Part shown: piece by piece, positions 10,366-22,565 of the stretch
How positions within the stretch are numbered: the first letter of the stretch is position 1
Layout of the letters: each line of letters starts with the position of its first letter
Origin: Krasilnikovozyma curviuscula
Taxonomy: Eukaryota; Basidiomycota; Tremellomycetes; Cystofilobasidiales; Mrakiaceae
Reading direction: 5' to 3'
Length of the DNA: 64,000 bases
Assembly: GCA_014825775.1 (NCBI GenBank)
Contig: MVAQ01000025.1
Coordinates: forward strand, 86,194-150,193
The notes under the pieces: generated by a model
The model's input: the letters and a program-made list of their open reading frames with translations, nothing else
Databases searched by the model: none
What the model was told of the DNA's origin: nothing
Program-made: the position numbers and the translations under genes

Positions 10366-11979
10366 ATGGAGCTCGAGCATCTCGATGAGGGGTATGGTCT
10401 TCCCTTGAGAGTGTCACAGCTAGACACAGCCGAGCTAGATGGAGCCCTCACTCATATGCTTTCGCAACCAGTGGAGCAGGCGTTGAACCTTTTCGGGGTG
10501 AGTTTGTGCGGCCTCTCCTTGATTCTCTCCAGAGAGTGGGCTAAACTAGCTCTGATTCGGGCTGTGACAGGACTCTTACAAGTCTAAGTTCACTCCTGAA
10601 CTTCAGCTGCTTGTAAATATGGTGATATGGCGATTTGGGATGCTGGGAGAGAGTCGCAGCACTCCAGGCTCTTCACTCCAGAACTTGCACTATACTTCCC
10701 CGCGGAAGTCTCGTATGAGTAGTGAGTACCATTCTTCTTAGATTAAGAGTGAAGGGGCTTCTAAAGCTGGAATATTGATTTTGAACTCTAAAGTGAATTC
10801 CCGACTGGCTCTGTACTTCTTCCTGTCGCCAACTCTTCTGCCGGGTTATTTATTTAAGCGGCTGAAACTGCATGCTCTGTCATCCTCCTGGGGAGATCTA
10901 CCTCGTCGGTACTGGAAGAGAAGTTTTTGGGATACTCTTACGATGGTGGAAGGATTGACAAAGTGGGCTCAACTTGTCGGGTGGATTTTGTTTTTGTATG
11001 ATGGAAGGTGAGTTGGTTCCCATACGTCCTGTAATATCAAGTTGTCTCAGGATAAGAAGTCCTGACTAATACCTCGTTCTCAGATATGCAGACCTGGTAT
11101 TGCGAGTACTGAAGTTGCGTCTCGAACCCTCATCATTATCCCTAGTCAGAATGGTGTCATACGAGCACATGAATAGAACATTAGTTTGGGAATCTCTGGC
11201 AGTAAGTGTGTTTCACTTAATTGCGTTCTGTTCCATCTTTTGATCCGATTCTATTCTCGTAGAACTTCGCTCTATTCGCAGTCCCGACCATCACGACTTT
11301 CAAAGTTCCGATCCCTTCAACACGACCTCTTACCACAAAAATAAAGTCTACAATAGATTCAATACTACCCCCGAGCATGTCAGTCGCAACAGACTACTCA
11401 ATGTCCGCCTCTTTCATCGAAAAACAAGAGATCGACTCGAAGTACTCCTCCTTTCCACTTGGTAATCCTCTCATTGCAGCTGAGCTCTCTTCAAACACAT
11501 CACCTCCAGTGGTTAAGGGAAAGCTATCTCATTTACCGAGGTCGAGCTGTCCGATCTGCTACACCCGTCTGAACCCAATGTCGACGGAAACAGTCTTTCC
11601 ATCCCTCAACGCTCTCGCCAGCGGCGATGTGATCCATGTCGCCGCTGTAGCTTCATCTTCTGCAAACCAACAGAAGTCAATTGTGGGAGACGGTTCGACC
11701 AGCGAGGAAGAGAACCTCCGGATTCATCTGCCAACGATGGCACACTGTGGAAATGGTTGTGTGTACTGTTACTTCTGCTTGAGTGAGGCGTTGGTGCTCG
11801 CTGAGGCAGCTCAAGCGAAAATAGAGAGTAGTAGGAAACGAACATTAAGGAGCTGGTGGTCTTTGAACGAAGAGGAGGATGGCGAATTGGAAGATGAGGA
11901 GCAGGAGCAGGAGCACGAAGGAGGGTGGGAGTGTCTGAGGTGTGGGGATCTTGTAAGATCTTGCGAGGTGGTGGCATAA
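10366..11979 (+). CDS. PEX2: Peroxisomal RING ubiquitin ligase subunit PEX2
   Basis: Peroxisomal membrane E3 of the PEX2-PEX10-PEX12 complex that ubiquitinates PEX5 for recycling. Five exons (10366-10497, 10571-10721, 10794-11007, 11084-11201, 11263-11979) give 443 residues. The Pex2/Pex12 N-terminal domain shows PGSSLQNLHY and the family signature VSYEHMNRTLVWESL. The C-terminal RING begins CPIC (301-304) and continues at HCGNGCVYCYFC and CLRCG. Two oddities: 62 residues lie between the first and second Cys pairs, and the usual Cys-Gly-His is Cys-Gly-Asn-Gly-Cys, so Cys may replace the His ligand. The exon 2-3 donor could be GTATGA or GTGAGT; both keep frame. Confidence 0.92.
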
Positions 11980-12607
11980 ACAAGGAGGAAAGCGAGCAAT
12001 TCATTGCTTTTATAGTGTGTTGTATCGAATGTAGCTGTGTGGCTCTACTCACGGCGAACGACCCTTTTCAGACGCTATCTGACCGCGCCCGTCACACTCA
12101 ACCAGACGGCCTTGTACCGAACAACTCCAATCTTCGACTTGATTCCTTCAGAGGAGGGCTTGCGTGAAAGGGCGCGACGAAATCGCGATAAGATCTTAAT
12201 GGGCTTTACGGCCGTAGATGTTGTTTACATTATCCGTTGGGGTATATGCTCAGTCCAGCTATTTCCCGTTTCAACCTGGCCAAAATCCTCTCACTACTTA
12301 GTGCTCTATGTATCTATCGCATTTGATCAACTGTCCTTTCTTCAGCCCAAATTCAGAAAAAACTCGCTGAAAGTGTGGTGGGCTAGAGCGGCGAAACCCC
12401 CATTGCTCGTGATCAACTGGGTTTTCTCCAACCAAGTGACTGATATAAAGCTTCGCCCGTCTCCATTAGCCACTTCGACCTCGTCCCCATTCGAACCCGA
12501 AATTTAACAGTCGAAGCCCCAGCTTTTCAGCGGAAGAACAGTTAGATCCCATCCATCACTTCATACCTTTCCCCAAAAAAAGTCGCCTGCTCCGTTCATC
12601 GACCACC
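11980..12607. other. Intergenic, PEX2 terminator and ACS promoter
   Basis: About 630 bp. A 156-codon open frame (12037-12507, plus) has no recognisable domain or splice-consistent continuation. CT-rich sequence and a good Kozak context (CCACC before ATG) precede the next gene. Confidence 0.5.
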
Positions 12608-15600
12608 ATGGCTACTGAACACTACACCGACCATGACGAAGACCTCGTTGCTCTGCACCCCGTTGCCAAACGTATGCAGGGTGATGACCCTCGTTATCCG
12701 AAACCGTGGGTGGGACCAGGTCTCGACGACTACAAGCTCGAATGGTCCAAGACTGTAGGCGAAGGCAGCGACGAATGGTGGAGAGAGGTGAGCCTTTCCC
12801 TGTCAGTTGGCTAACGATCTTTACAGATCTCTATGCCTTGCTCTTTGTAACTGAGACATGCTAGGAGAGGGACGGGATCTTGTTGAGATGCTTATTCGCC
12901 CAGAAACTGCTTGGAAGCGCCGGTCTGGAAAAAAAGTCGTTTGGTGATGGGAACTGACTCGCTTGCTTTTCCCCATCCTTCGCTGCTGTGTCGCTATCAG
13001 ACTGCACTCAAAACTCTTTATTGGCACAGACCCTTTACCACAGTCCGTTCGGGATCTTTCCTTAAAGGTAAGACGTCGCCTGCTCCTAGGCCTCATTTAC
13101 GGTGGGGTGCTAATCTTGTGATGAAATTTCGCGAGTCCAGGCGACATCAACTGGTTCCCAGAAGGTGGCTTAAATGCTAGTTACAACTGTGTTGACAGAT
13201 GGGCTTATGCGGACCCAGACAAGGTGAGCTTTCAACACGCAACCGCTACCCGTCGCACGAAACTCAGACAATTCTATTGTTATGTGCGTGTCTTCGTTCA
13301 TCATGGCCAGACTGCTATCATCTACGAATCAGACGACGCCAACTCCTCCAGACTCATCAGCTATGGCGAGCTTCTTCAGGAAGTCTGTCGTCTGGCCAAC
13401 GTCCTCAAAGGAATGGGCGTCAAGAAGGGTGATTGTGTCTCCATCTACTTGCCCATGACCTGGCAAGCGATTGTTGCGTTCTTAGCATGTGCCAGAATTG
13501 GTGCTGTTCATTCTGTTGTCTTTGCTGGTTTCTCTGCCGAGTCTCTCCGTGACAGAGCTCAGGATTGTAAATGTAGAGTTGTGATCACCTCCGAGTTAGT
13601 TATCCGCGGTTTATCAGCACTCAACGTGCCAGCTGACCATATATTTGACCATTTTTGGACAGTGAGGGTAAGCGTGGTGGAAAGTCTATCGCCACCAAGG
13701 CCATTGTCGATGCTGCTCTCAAGGAATGCCCTCTCGTCGAGCACTGTATCGTCCTCAAGCGTACTGGAAACAAAGTTGGTAAGTCTTTGGTTCCTTTGAG
13801 CTGTAGAACATGGCGTCATCTACAGTTTCCAGCTACTGACATTGTTCCCGGTCTTACCGCCTCGCTCAACTGTCTGCAGCTTGGACTGAAGGTCGAGATG
13901 TCTGGTGGGACGAAGCTTGCGCTAAAGTCTCCCCAACCTGCCCTCCCGAAATCATGTCTTCTGAAGACCCGTTGTTCATTCTCTACGTGGGTGTTCGGCT
14001 TCAGCGGTTAAATGTAGACTTGATTACGCTGACGCATTCATCCTCTGGCTCTTCCCCAACAGACTTCTGGATCCACTGGAAAGCCAAAGGGTGTTGTTCA
14101 CACCACTGGTGGTTACCTTCTCGGTGCTGCTTTGACCGTCAAATACGTCTTCGATGTTCACCCCGAAGATAAGTTCGCTTGTATGGCTGATGTCGTAAGT
14201 CCTTTCCTGGTTGAAATTACTTGAATTTACCCCCTTCACTTCTCACAACCCCACGTCATTTTTGCTCTTTTGTTATCTTTAGGGTTGGATCACTGGACAC
14301 TCCTACATCGTTTACGGACCCCTCGCTAATGGTGTCTCCACCACCGTCTTCGAATCTACTCCAGTTTACCCAACGGCATCCAGGTACTGGGAATGTGTTG
14401 ACAAGTACAAACTTACTCATCTCTACACTGCCCCAACGGCTATCAGACTCCTGCGTCGTTTGGGAGAGGAGTTCGTCACCAAGCACGATCTGTCCAGTTT
14501 GAGAGTCATTGGATCAGTTGGTGAACCAATCAACCCTGAAGCTTGGCACTGGTACAACGAGTGAGTCTTTCTGATTCTGTGGGTAGTTACGACAAGTATT
14601 TTTCTAATGGATCTTGACAATTTGTCAGGTATGTGGGCAAGAAGGAGTGCTCAGTCGTCGATACTTACTGGTAGGTTTACGGCTTTCTTCTCTGCTTGAA
14701 GTCTGTCTGAATAATATATGAAGCTAACTCAAATCGTTTCTAGGCAAACTGAGACTGGATCCATCGTTATCACGCCTTTCCCAGGTGCTATCCCAACCAA
14801 GCCAGGATCAGCGACCTTCCCATTCTTTGGTATCCAACCAGTCATCCTCGACCCAACCAGCGGCGAAATAATTGAGGGCAACAACGTTGAAGGGGTTCTT
14901 TGCATTGCTGCGCCGTGGCCTTCAATTGCTAGAACCATCTACGGTGACCACACTAGATACCTCGACACTTACATGAACGTGTACAAGGGATACTACTTCA
15001 CTGGTGACGGTGCTGCTCGTGATGCTGACGGATACATCTGGATTAAGGGGAGAGTTGATGGTGAGTTTTTCTGCCTTGTTATCCCACTTCCTTGCGGCTG
15101 ACTCTCAGCATCTCCTTCGTCAGATGTCATCAACGTCTCTGGACACCGATTGTCAACCGCTGAGATTGAGTCCGCTCTGATCATGCACGCTGGAGTTGCT
15201 GAGACTGCTGTTGTTGGCGTTGCTGATGAGCTGACCGGTAAATTGTCTGAATTGTCTGATTCAGGGTGTGCTCTCAATGCTAACAACTTTGGTTTCTGCT
15301 CACAGGTCAAGCAGTCTATGCTTTTGTTACTTTGAAACCTGACTTTGATTTCGCTAAGCACAAGGAGTCGGATTTGGTCAAAGAGCTAACTTTGCAGGTC
15401 CGAAAAGTCATTGGGTACGCTGTTCAAAACCTTCATCATACTGCTAGGACAGGATGCCCACACTTTTTTCTTTTCTTCCCATAGTCCTTTCGCTGCTCCA
15501 AAGGGAATCTACATCGTCTCTGACTTACCGAAGACCAGATCAGGAAAGATCATGAGACGTATCCTGAGGAAGGTCGTTGCTGGTGAAGCTGACTCTTTGG

Positions 15601-15742
15601 GAGTAAGTTTTATTTGGTACTCTCAGTTTGTCTTTTGCTCTAGAAAAATCTCACGTCGTTCTCGTCACAGGACTTATCTACCCTTGCGGATCCAAGCGTT
15701 GTTGACCAAATTTTGGAGAAGGTCGCCAGCTCAAAGAAGTAA
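12608..15742 (+). CDS. ACS1: Acetyl-CoA synthetase (acetate-CoA ligase)
   Basis: Activates acetate to acetyl-CoA through an acetyl-adenylate; cytosolic/nuclear in fungi. Fourteen exons (12608-12787, 13001-13067, 13141-13223, 13311-13594, 13663-13778, 13880-13986, 14063-14194, 14283-14560, 14629-14670, 14744-15060, 15124-15237, 15306-15414, 15485-15602, 15671-15742) give 672 residues, the normal length. Visible motifs: [14 protein letters not shown], the ATP-binding loop [36 protein letters not shown], the hinge [13 protein letters not shown] and the C-terminal [10 protein letters not shown] with the catalytic, acetylatable Lys. The initiating ATG has a CCACCATGG context. Intron 1 (12788-13000, 213 nt) is about three times the local norm; aligning flanks to the family shows no missing residues there. 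Confidence 0.97.
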
Positions 15743-16011
15743 AAACTCTTAAGGATTAATGCTCCAAGCTATCTGTAATGAATCAGGTCTCCAGGGTGCG
15801 GTTTTCTTGTACAGCGTGTGCTGTTACAGGCATGTATCATAGGTTTCGTGGCTGTTGAATGACCTCAATTTAGTTTTTATTTGAATTCTTGCGCGATTGT
15901 TCGCAGCAAGGTCGTAAAGGGTTGTCATCAGTCAATCGGTTTAGTTATTGCAAGTTAACGAACTGGTGTGATGAAATCCTGAGGTCAGCATTCAGAAGAC
16001 GCAAACAGCTT

Positions 16012-17072
16012 TTAAGAAACGGGGCCTACCAAACCACCATCTGCAAGCAAACTGGAACCAGTGCAGTATCTCGAAAGATCTGACGCAAAAAAGACAACAG
16101 GACCAGCGATATCATCTGGCTCTCCAAGTCTACCCAAGCAAGTTCTAGCACTCATAGAAGCGTTCTTGATTGGGTCTGCAAGATCTTCAGTGTTGATAGC
16201 GGTAGCAACTGTTCCCGGGAGAACTGAGTTACATCTGATGTTCATTGGACCAAGGGCAACAGCACAAGACTCCATCAAACTCTTGATTCCTGCTTTAGTT
16301 GGGGTGTAGTGGCTAAGTGAAGGATTGGAAGTCAGCGATGGGACCTCTGGAGATAAACACACGGCTCACGTTTGCTCAGCACCACCAACCAGCGCCGAGA
16401 TACTGGAGATAGCAACGATTGATCCTCCTTTTGGAGTTTGAATGGACATTTGATTGGCAACAGCCTGAGTGATGTAGAATGCGCCATCGATGTTGACCTC
16501 TTGCACCTTCTTCCAAAGAGCTACGACCGTGGAGGAAGTTTAGAGTCAGCGCTCAATCGAGACAAAATTGTGAAAGTATTTTGACGTACAGTGAGGCATA
16601 TCGAGGAAAGTATGGAAAGGACAGATGCCGGCGTTGGAAACGAGGACGTCGATCCTTCCGAACGCTTGTACGGCAGCCTCAACAATCTTCTTGGCTGTTT
16701 CAGGAGAGGAAATATCTCCTGACACTTCTGTTGATCGCTGGCCAGTGCTCTGCCAGGGACGTGAAGCTTTTAGAACCAAATTAATACGATGCAACCTCCT
16801 GCCTACTCACCTTGATTTCTTCCTGCATCTGTTTAACCTCACTGGAACTCAGCTCGTCCCCAAAGTGGTGGATGATAACATCAGCTCCCTGATTTGCGCA
16901 AGCAAGTATACATGCTCGTCCAATGCCTGAAACAGTCGTGGTCCGTGTCAGCTGAAGGAAATGAGGCAAGCATTTCAAGCAACTCACCTCTAGAAGCACC
17001 AGTCACTACAACGACTTTGCCAGCAAGGAGCTGTCCTTTTGGAAGAGGAACGATTGGGTGTAAAGGAGCCAT
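16012..17072 (-). CDS. Short-chain dehydrogenase/reductase (classical SDR)
   Basis: NAD(P)-dependent oxidoreductase of unknown substrate. Five exons (16988-17072, 16811-16926, 16590-16749, 16370-16520, 16012-16312) give 270 residues, the classical SDR length. Motifs in order: the cofactor-binding TGASRGIGRA, DVLVSNAG (the NNAG element with Ser for Asn), the catalytic Ser in AISSISA, the YxxxK pair in THYTPTKAG, and the Rossmann-end LPGTVAT. The C-terminus DGGLVGPVS is typical of Fabg-like or sugar/polyol dehydrogenases. It lacks a signal peptide. Its 3' end faces that of ACS1. I cannot tell the substrate from sequence. Confidence 0.9.
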
Positions 17073-17369
17073 TGATAATTGTATATATGTCGAGGTTACA
17101 AGCCAAAGTTATGTGCGCGGTGAATTTCTTAAGACTGGCAGGGAGGAAGTCGATCAGGGAAAATGATTACTACCGCCGCGTTGCCACTGCAACCCCAGAT
17201 AATCAAAACAACATGTATCTACTCGTAAAATCCAATCTAATATCCCTCTTAATATATGTAATTGAAGCTCAGAGAACACCGCGGCTGAAAGGGCAGAAGC
17301 ACAATTAAGGAAAGAAAGAGCTAGTCATCTTTCTGAGGTAAACTTACGATCAACAGCATTCAGCTCCCG

Positions 17370-18939
17370 CTACTGTTCACTTCTAATAATCATCCCTGTG
17401 AATGCATTGTATATCCTCTGGCTCAAAACAGGCGTGATCCTCGTGTCCTTGTCTCCATCCATCACAAACAACAACGTTCCTAACCTGTCACACTTTTCTT
17501 TTTTTTGGTCTTCGCAAATTGCTTTCCAGACGCTTCTCATGGTAGGAAACAATCGCACAAATTGCTGAATTTTGGGCTGGTGAAGTCGAGCAACAATTGC
17601 CAACATCAAGATGTAGGTTTGCTGGACCGTGAGAGCTGGCGAGTTGAGGTGTTGAAAGTCAGATAGCGTGATGTGGTATGACTTCAATGGATCCTTGTCT
17701 TTATAGTGAGATTGAAGAGCACGAGAAAACTCTCGTTCGTTTCCGGTGAAAGTTGCAGGTGGCGAGAGCGCCGAGGAAGGAATGACGAACAGATCCTTTG
17801 TCTGTTGATGGGAATAAATTATGAAAGTGTATGAGGCATTGTTTCTGGGCACTTAAAGCCATCTAAGATACTGACCGCAAGTTGCGCCTTGATCTCATTA
17901 TGCAGTTGTTCGATGTACGCTAGACTGCCATCTAGAGTCATTGTTTCCTTCACAAATAATCTAGAAGTCATCTGAAGAGAGGTCATCACAGATGTTCGTG
18001 CCACCCGACGGCTCGCTACGTCTTGAAGGCCAGCTATCTTTCCTCGGAGGTCCTCCAAGAGATAGATGGGATGTGAAAGGGAACAGTCCCTCAAACGACC
18101 CTGAAGATCTCTGTAAGTTAATGCACCGCATTTTTCGGATGCTGATGTCTCACCTTTTGCAGATGGTATCGTCCATCGATGATTGAACTGTCCAAGTCAG
18201 ACTTGAAGGGCGCAAAGCGACAAGTCGGCGATTTTAGCGATTTTTGTGGTCCGTAGACGCTGTAAGTTGGACTTACCCCTTCCTTCCTTTCGATGATCCA
18301 ACTGAGAACAGCATCAACCTCTTCTTCACCATCGTGAGAAAACTCTGGCTTCCTTTTCGCAACCCATAAGAAGTCCCCCAACTGTAGTCTAGTCCTTACA
18401 ACGTTCTCGAAGCCCAAGGCAGAGGAAAGCCTCTGATACGCATCTGAGTGCTCGGAGTTGTCTACCAGCAGCTGGATGTCGTAGGTCCCGGCGGCGAGAA
18501 CGACTGGCTGAAAAGGCGGAAATTCCAGAGTTTCTTCTTCCACCGTACACTGTAGCACTGATTCGATGGTCCTTGGAACTTGACCACTTGGTATTGAAGG
18601 TACGGATGGCGCTGAGAGTATAGAAAAGACTTCAGAACAAGCGCGTAGATCCTCACATACACGAAGCTCACCTTGTACTTTGGTATTCTCTATCACCAGA
18701 TGCTTGCTTGTCTCCAAAGATCTCTTCACAGGTACTCGCTTGAGAGCTGATCCATTTCTCTCGGAATCAGGCTTCCCCAGGGACTTATCGTCATCATTCT
18801 CTTCTTCAAAGAGAGGTACTCTGATGCGCTTGGAACTCTGCCCGGCCAGATATGCAGAAACGCTGCGACCGCTGGGTCTGGTGATATCTGAGAAGGTGGT
18901 TCTATTTGTTAAGAGGGTTCTCCATACTCTAGTAAGCAT
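17370..18939 (-). CDS. MUS81: MUS81-type structure-specific endonuclease subunit
   Basis: Catalytic subunit of the MUS81-EME1 nuclease that cuts branched DNA. Exons 18672-18939, 18277-18611, 18154-18201, 17876-18100 and 17370-17801 give 435 residues. The ERCC4 nuclease core is clear: RLQLGDFLWVAKRK, then the active-site ERK in SWIIERKEGSDLDSSIIDGR, then HPIYLLEDL. The C-terminal helix-hairpin-helix region is represented by LTVQQTYILMLA through FPTMRSVW. The normal N-terminal MUS81 domain is not found: upstream of the nuclease are about 90 Lys/Ser/Glu-rich residues and no ATG in frame beyond 18939. Either an upstream exon was missed in the 460 bp before MTHFR or this copy is N-terminally short. 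The intron at 18612-18671 is 60 nt and would also read through in frame. Confidence 0.85.
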
Positions 18940-19401
18940 AAGAGAGTGGTTGAGGAAGTTTGAATAGTTGCTGGTTAACGAGAGGGAGACAATGGACTCT
19001 TGCGACCGGCTAAATTCAATCAGGATAGGCAAATTGGGTGTTGAACCTATATAAAGTACTCAGATGTGTATAACCTCTAACTAGAAGGGTATTTCAGACC
19101 TGAAACGCGATGATATTTAACTAAATGGTGCCAACAGTTGAGATTAGCCATAACGATACAAGGAAATTGTGGGATAAGTGCCGGTTGAGTTGTAGAATAT
19201 GGTTGAATGATATGCTGTTGAGAGGTATAATTTATTGAATATAGCGGTCGATTGCTGTTGGAGCAATGCGATGTTGCTGGTGGAAATCGAATGAGCTCTG
19301 GGATGGTTTGTCCAGTGGGTATTAGATACTTTTTGAGAGATGATCAAGAGTTGAATCGTCGGTTAAAGGCCGTTGAGGGTCAGTGGTGGTAGCAGTTATA
19401 A
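18940..19401. other. Intergenic, MTHFR terminator / MUS81 promoter
   Basis: About 460 bp. Short open frames on the minus strand are low-complexity Ser/Thr/Tyr-rich and carry no MUS81 N-terminal domain signature. No gene supported. Confidence 0.45.
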
Positions 19402-21731
19402 TTAATGGCCATTGGCGAGGGGCTCATCTAGCAAAAATGGCTTGAAGATGGCGCCTGGAGCTTTAAAGTCATTGTGAACAACGTTGACCAAGACCCATTC
19501 GCGCATCATCTGTTCAATGACAGCTCTGCTCTCTGATTCCGCTGGGTAAAGAGTAGCCCACTGATGACCGATTTGGTAAGCTTCGTCCTTCCACGCCATG
19601 AACGACATTTGTTCCACAATAGTAGGCTGGAGGACCTCCTTGTTAGGGAAGATACCCCAGGTGACGGCGTTCTATTTAACAATTTAGTACATCAGCGCAT
19701 GAGCATGGAAAGTACCGACAACATCTTAAAGAAACTCACGGGATCTTCAGACTGGTTATTCGTTTGAAGGACCCCAGCTTGGTTGACAGCGTAGTAAGTC
19801 ATCATTGGATCGGCGACGATGCGCTCGACCAGCGAGGCAAGAGCCTCAGGCGCGACGAAGAACTCTAGGTAAGCCTGCGATGGAAGAAGAGGTTTGAAGA
19901 AGAGTTTTGTCAGGCACACTTTAATTGAGGTACAACGACAAGTCCACTTACTTTTTGGTACACATAACCACCCTTTGGTCCCCATCCGAAAACAGAATCA
20001 TCACTTTTGGCACCGTCAACAGCTGGTTGTGAATTGATTGTAAGATATCCCTTCTGATTCATCTTGACAAGTTCAGGACTGATGACTGCCGTTTCCTTCG
20101 AAGGAGCTCCTTCACTCCAAGGCAGAGAGCTGAGATCTCCATGACAGAATCTCGAGAACAGAGATGTGATATCGGATAGGGAAGTTGGAGTTCCCCATTG
20201 AGCTGGAGTGGCCTTGGAAGGTGGGAAACTGATGAGGGAGTGATGGAAGTCACCGAAGGCTGGAGATCGAGCGTCACCCTACAAGAGTCGAAAGAAAGTT
20301 TGAGACGCTAGCATGACAGCGGCAATCATCATAGGAGCTCACCCAGCGGCCGTTAGGGAACTCATTCCATTCTTCGGAGCGGGAGATATAGGATTGTTGA
20401 CGGTTCGCCCAGAAGATCTGAAAGGGGCAGAATGTTAGTAGGAGAAACAAAAAAGACCCCTTAAAAGAATCAGAACCTACAGGTCTGATAGACTCTTGTC
20501 TTCTTCCAGGGGTGAGAGACTATCGTTAGTTAGAAGTGGTCAGTGAGTGAGAGTTCCTGCTGGCGGAGGGAGATCGCTATACATACTGGAGTCCAAGGGA
20601 GTGGGTTGACTTGCGACTTTGTGGGAATACATCCCAGTTCCTCCAACAGCAATCTGGCGCCAACAGCAAGGTTTAACGTGTAAACGTGTAGTCCTTTGAT
20701 ATCGGCTCCAGGAGCAGTCAAGATGTCTCTACACATCTGGGCTACCAGCTTAGTTCCAACCTCTCTGACTTTTTCATCATCATCCTTCACCGGTTCTAAG
20801 GCGTCGTAGAAGTGTTGTGGGACAGTGATAGCTTCTCTGGAAACCCATTTCTGGAAGGTGGCGTACGATTGGATTGGCATAATTCCTGGAACGACTGGCA
20901 CGCTGATACCAGCAGCACGAACTCTCTTGAGCCAAGACAGAAAGAGTGGTGCCGAGTAGAACATTTGAGTGAAAATAAAGTCTGCTCCTGCGTCAACCTT
21001 TTCCTTCAAAAGTTGGATCTCTAGGTCGGAGGCCTCCTTCTCGTTGGAAGAACCAGTAATACAGTCTTCCATTTCACAGTGTCCACCTGGGAAAGCTGCA
21101 ACTGAGATACAGAAGGCGTCGCCGTATCTTTCCCTGATGTATCGGACCAATTCAATGGCGTTGTCAAAGCCGTTCTCTTCCTTAACCCAAACGTTACTAC
21201 CAGCTTCAGGATCACCTCTGAGAGCCAGGATGTTCCTGCAGCCATACTTCTTGGCTAAATCCAGCGCCTGGTCGAGTTTGTCCTTTGATACACAGGTGAT
21301 GTGCATGCACGTTTCGACGCCAATATCTTTCTGACAGACTTGAATGAGAGACGTGGTCAGGTCCATAGAACGACCTCCGGCTGACCAGGTGATATCGACG
21401 AATTCTGGACCTAATTCTCGCATGCGAGAGATACGATCATACAGATTTTGAAGACCCTGAGGCGTACGAGGTGGGAAGTACTCAAAAGACCACCTAAAAA
21501 GGTTCGACGATTACCAATAGGTACAAACGGGGTGTTTGGTATCAGTTTCCAGTACAAAGATTCATCACAGAGAGCTCTAGGCGCAGAGATCGAAGGCTCT
21601 TGAGAGACAACGGCACCCCACACTGCCAGCAAGCCGGACAGACTCTTGAGCTCTCTAAAAAGCCAAAATAAAAGGGCTTACCATATCCTGTCTTCTTTCT
21701 CAGCTTGTCTCAGCTTTTCAGTGATCTTCAT
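19402..21731 (-). CDS. MTHFR: Methylenetetrahydrofolate reductase
   Basis: Flavoenzyme reducing 5,10-methylene-THF to 5-methyl-THF for methionine synthesis. Seven exons (21682-21731, 20587-21493, 20481-20519, 20343-20417, 19952-20278, 19740-19874, 19402-19671) give 600 residues, matching the eukaryotic two-domain form. The catalytic barrel shows [43 protein letters not shown] and the FIFTQMFY segment. The regulatory half shows RPIFWANR, SWGWGP-like [19 protein letters not shown] and VTWGIFP. The start ATG is followed by [10 protein letters not shown], as in other fungal enzymes. Fungi usually carry two paralogues (MET12 and MET13 types); I cannot assign which. Confidence 0.96.
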
Positions 21732-22101
21732 CGCAAAGAGTCGTGGTGGGAGTCAGAAGCAAAGTTTACGTTTTATTCAGCAAGAAAAAAAAAATCGAAC
21801 GAGTCGATCGGACGAATCGGACCCTTTGTCTGTTTCGACCAATTATACAACTCGACCGCTCAAGATATCAGCCGGTCATTCTTAAATCATCCAATGTTAT
21901 TCAGGCTACATGTCCAGCTACAATAGAAGGATAGGAGAAAATGTGAAATAAACGTGCGCAATGATTGATGGCTCGGGGCAATAAGCTTTACTAGCTGGTA
22001 GAACCATGGAGCAAGAGACGAATTAGCTGGTATCATAAGCAGATTAGGAAATCTGGGGTATGGTATATATGAATTGGTGAGATGATCCTTCATGTACAGC
22101 C
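21732..22101. other. Intergenic, MTHFR upstream region
   Basis: 370 bp between the MTHFR start and the stop of the next minus-strand gene. A run of nine As near 21784-21793 and general AT-richness are the only features seen. Confidence 0.45.
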
Positions 22102-22565
22102 CTACTTCGCTTTACTTGAACTAGAGCAGCCCATGCGCGCCAGAGGTGAGTTACAAGATAAAGCCGGCGTAGAGGAAACAGAAAACATACAGATTCTCGA
22201 CGTATTGGTGTAGAGTGGCATTCGATGTAGCTAGGGTTTCGGTCTCTGTAGTGACCTTCTGTATTTTGTCCATCATGGCCTTGAGTCCTTCCTGCAAGGT
22301 GCTGATTTCGCTGTTAACATCAAGAGGCCCTGTCATTAGAGAAAACCTCTCATAATAAAAATTCTGAATGGGCTCACCTTATCAACTGCTCCTTCTTGAT
22401 GGCGTCCTGGATGATGTCGCCGTCGTTCTTCTGGAGTGGTGCTCCCCAAGCTCCAGAATCCAGATCATCATCTCTGAAAGGAGTACCTGAATTTCAGCAA
22501 TTAGACTCGAAGGGTCAATGCCAAGTAAGGAATGCTCACTCTGCGAAAGGGTTCGTAGTCGACAT
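22102..22565 (-). CDS. SCOC: SCOC/Slo1-like short coiled-coil protein
   Basis: Small coiled-coil protein; animal SCOC binds Arf-like GTPases at the Golgi and takes part in autophagy control, and fungal homologues bind Arl1. Four exons (22540-22565, 22378-22473, 22191-22310, 22102-22120) give 86 residues. The N-terminus MSTTNPFAEDDDLDSGAWG is acidic; the second half is a heptad coiled coil (EISTLQEGLKAMMDKIQ, then ATSNATLHQYVENL), the last part matching the family's conserved QYIxNL end. The acceptor ending GTTAACAG at 22311 was chosen because the nearer CAG leads to a stop. The last exon is only 19 nt, so the exact C-terminus is less certain. Confidence 0.72.

Noticed and set aside
11606..12052. 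Antisense frames over PEX2, HEL2 and TFB2 exons
   Set aside because: They mirror strong coding sequence on the other strand and show no domain.
12037..12507. 156-codon open frame before ACS1
   Set aside because: No recognisable motif and it occupies the expected promoter; composition resembles untranslated sequence.
12480..12510. ATTCGAACC, resembling a tRNA T-loop
   Set aside because: Flanking bases do not form the T-arm or an acceptor stem, and no anticodon arm is visible.
18612..18671. Reading through the MUS81 60-nt intron as coding
   Set aside because: It is open and in frame, but it has a GTGAGC donor and a TACTCTCAG acceptor; the family gives no support for the extra residues, which lie in a non-conserved linker.
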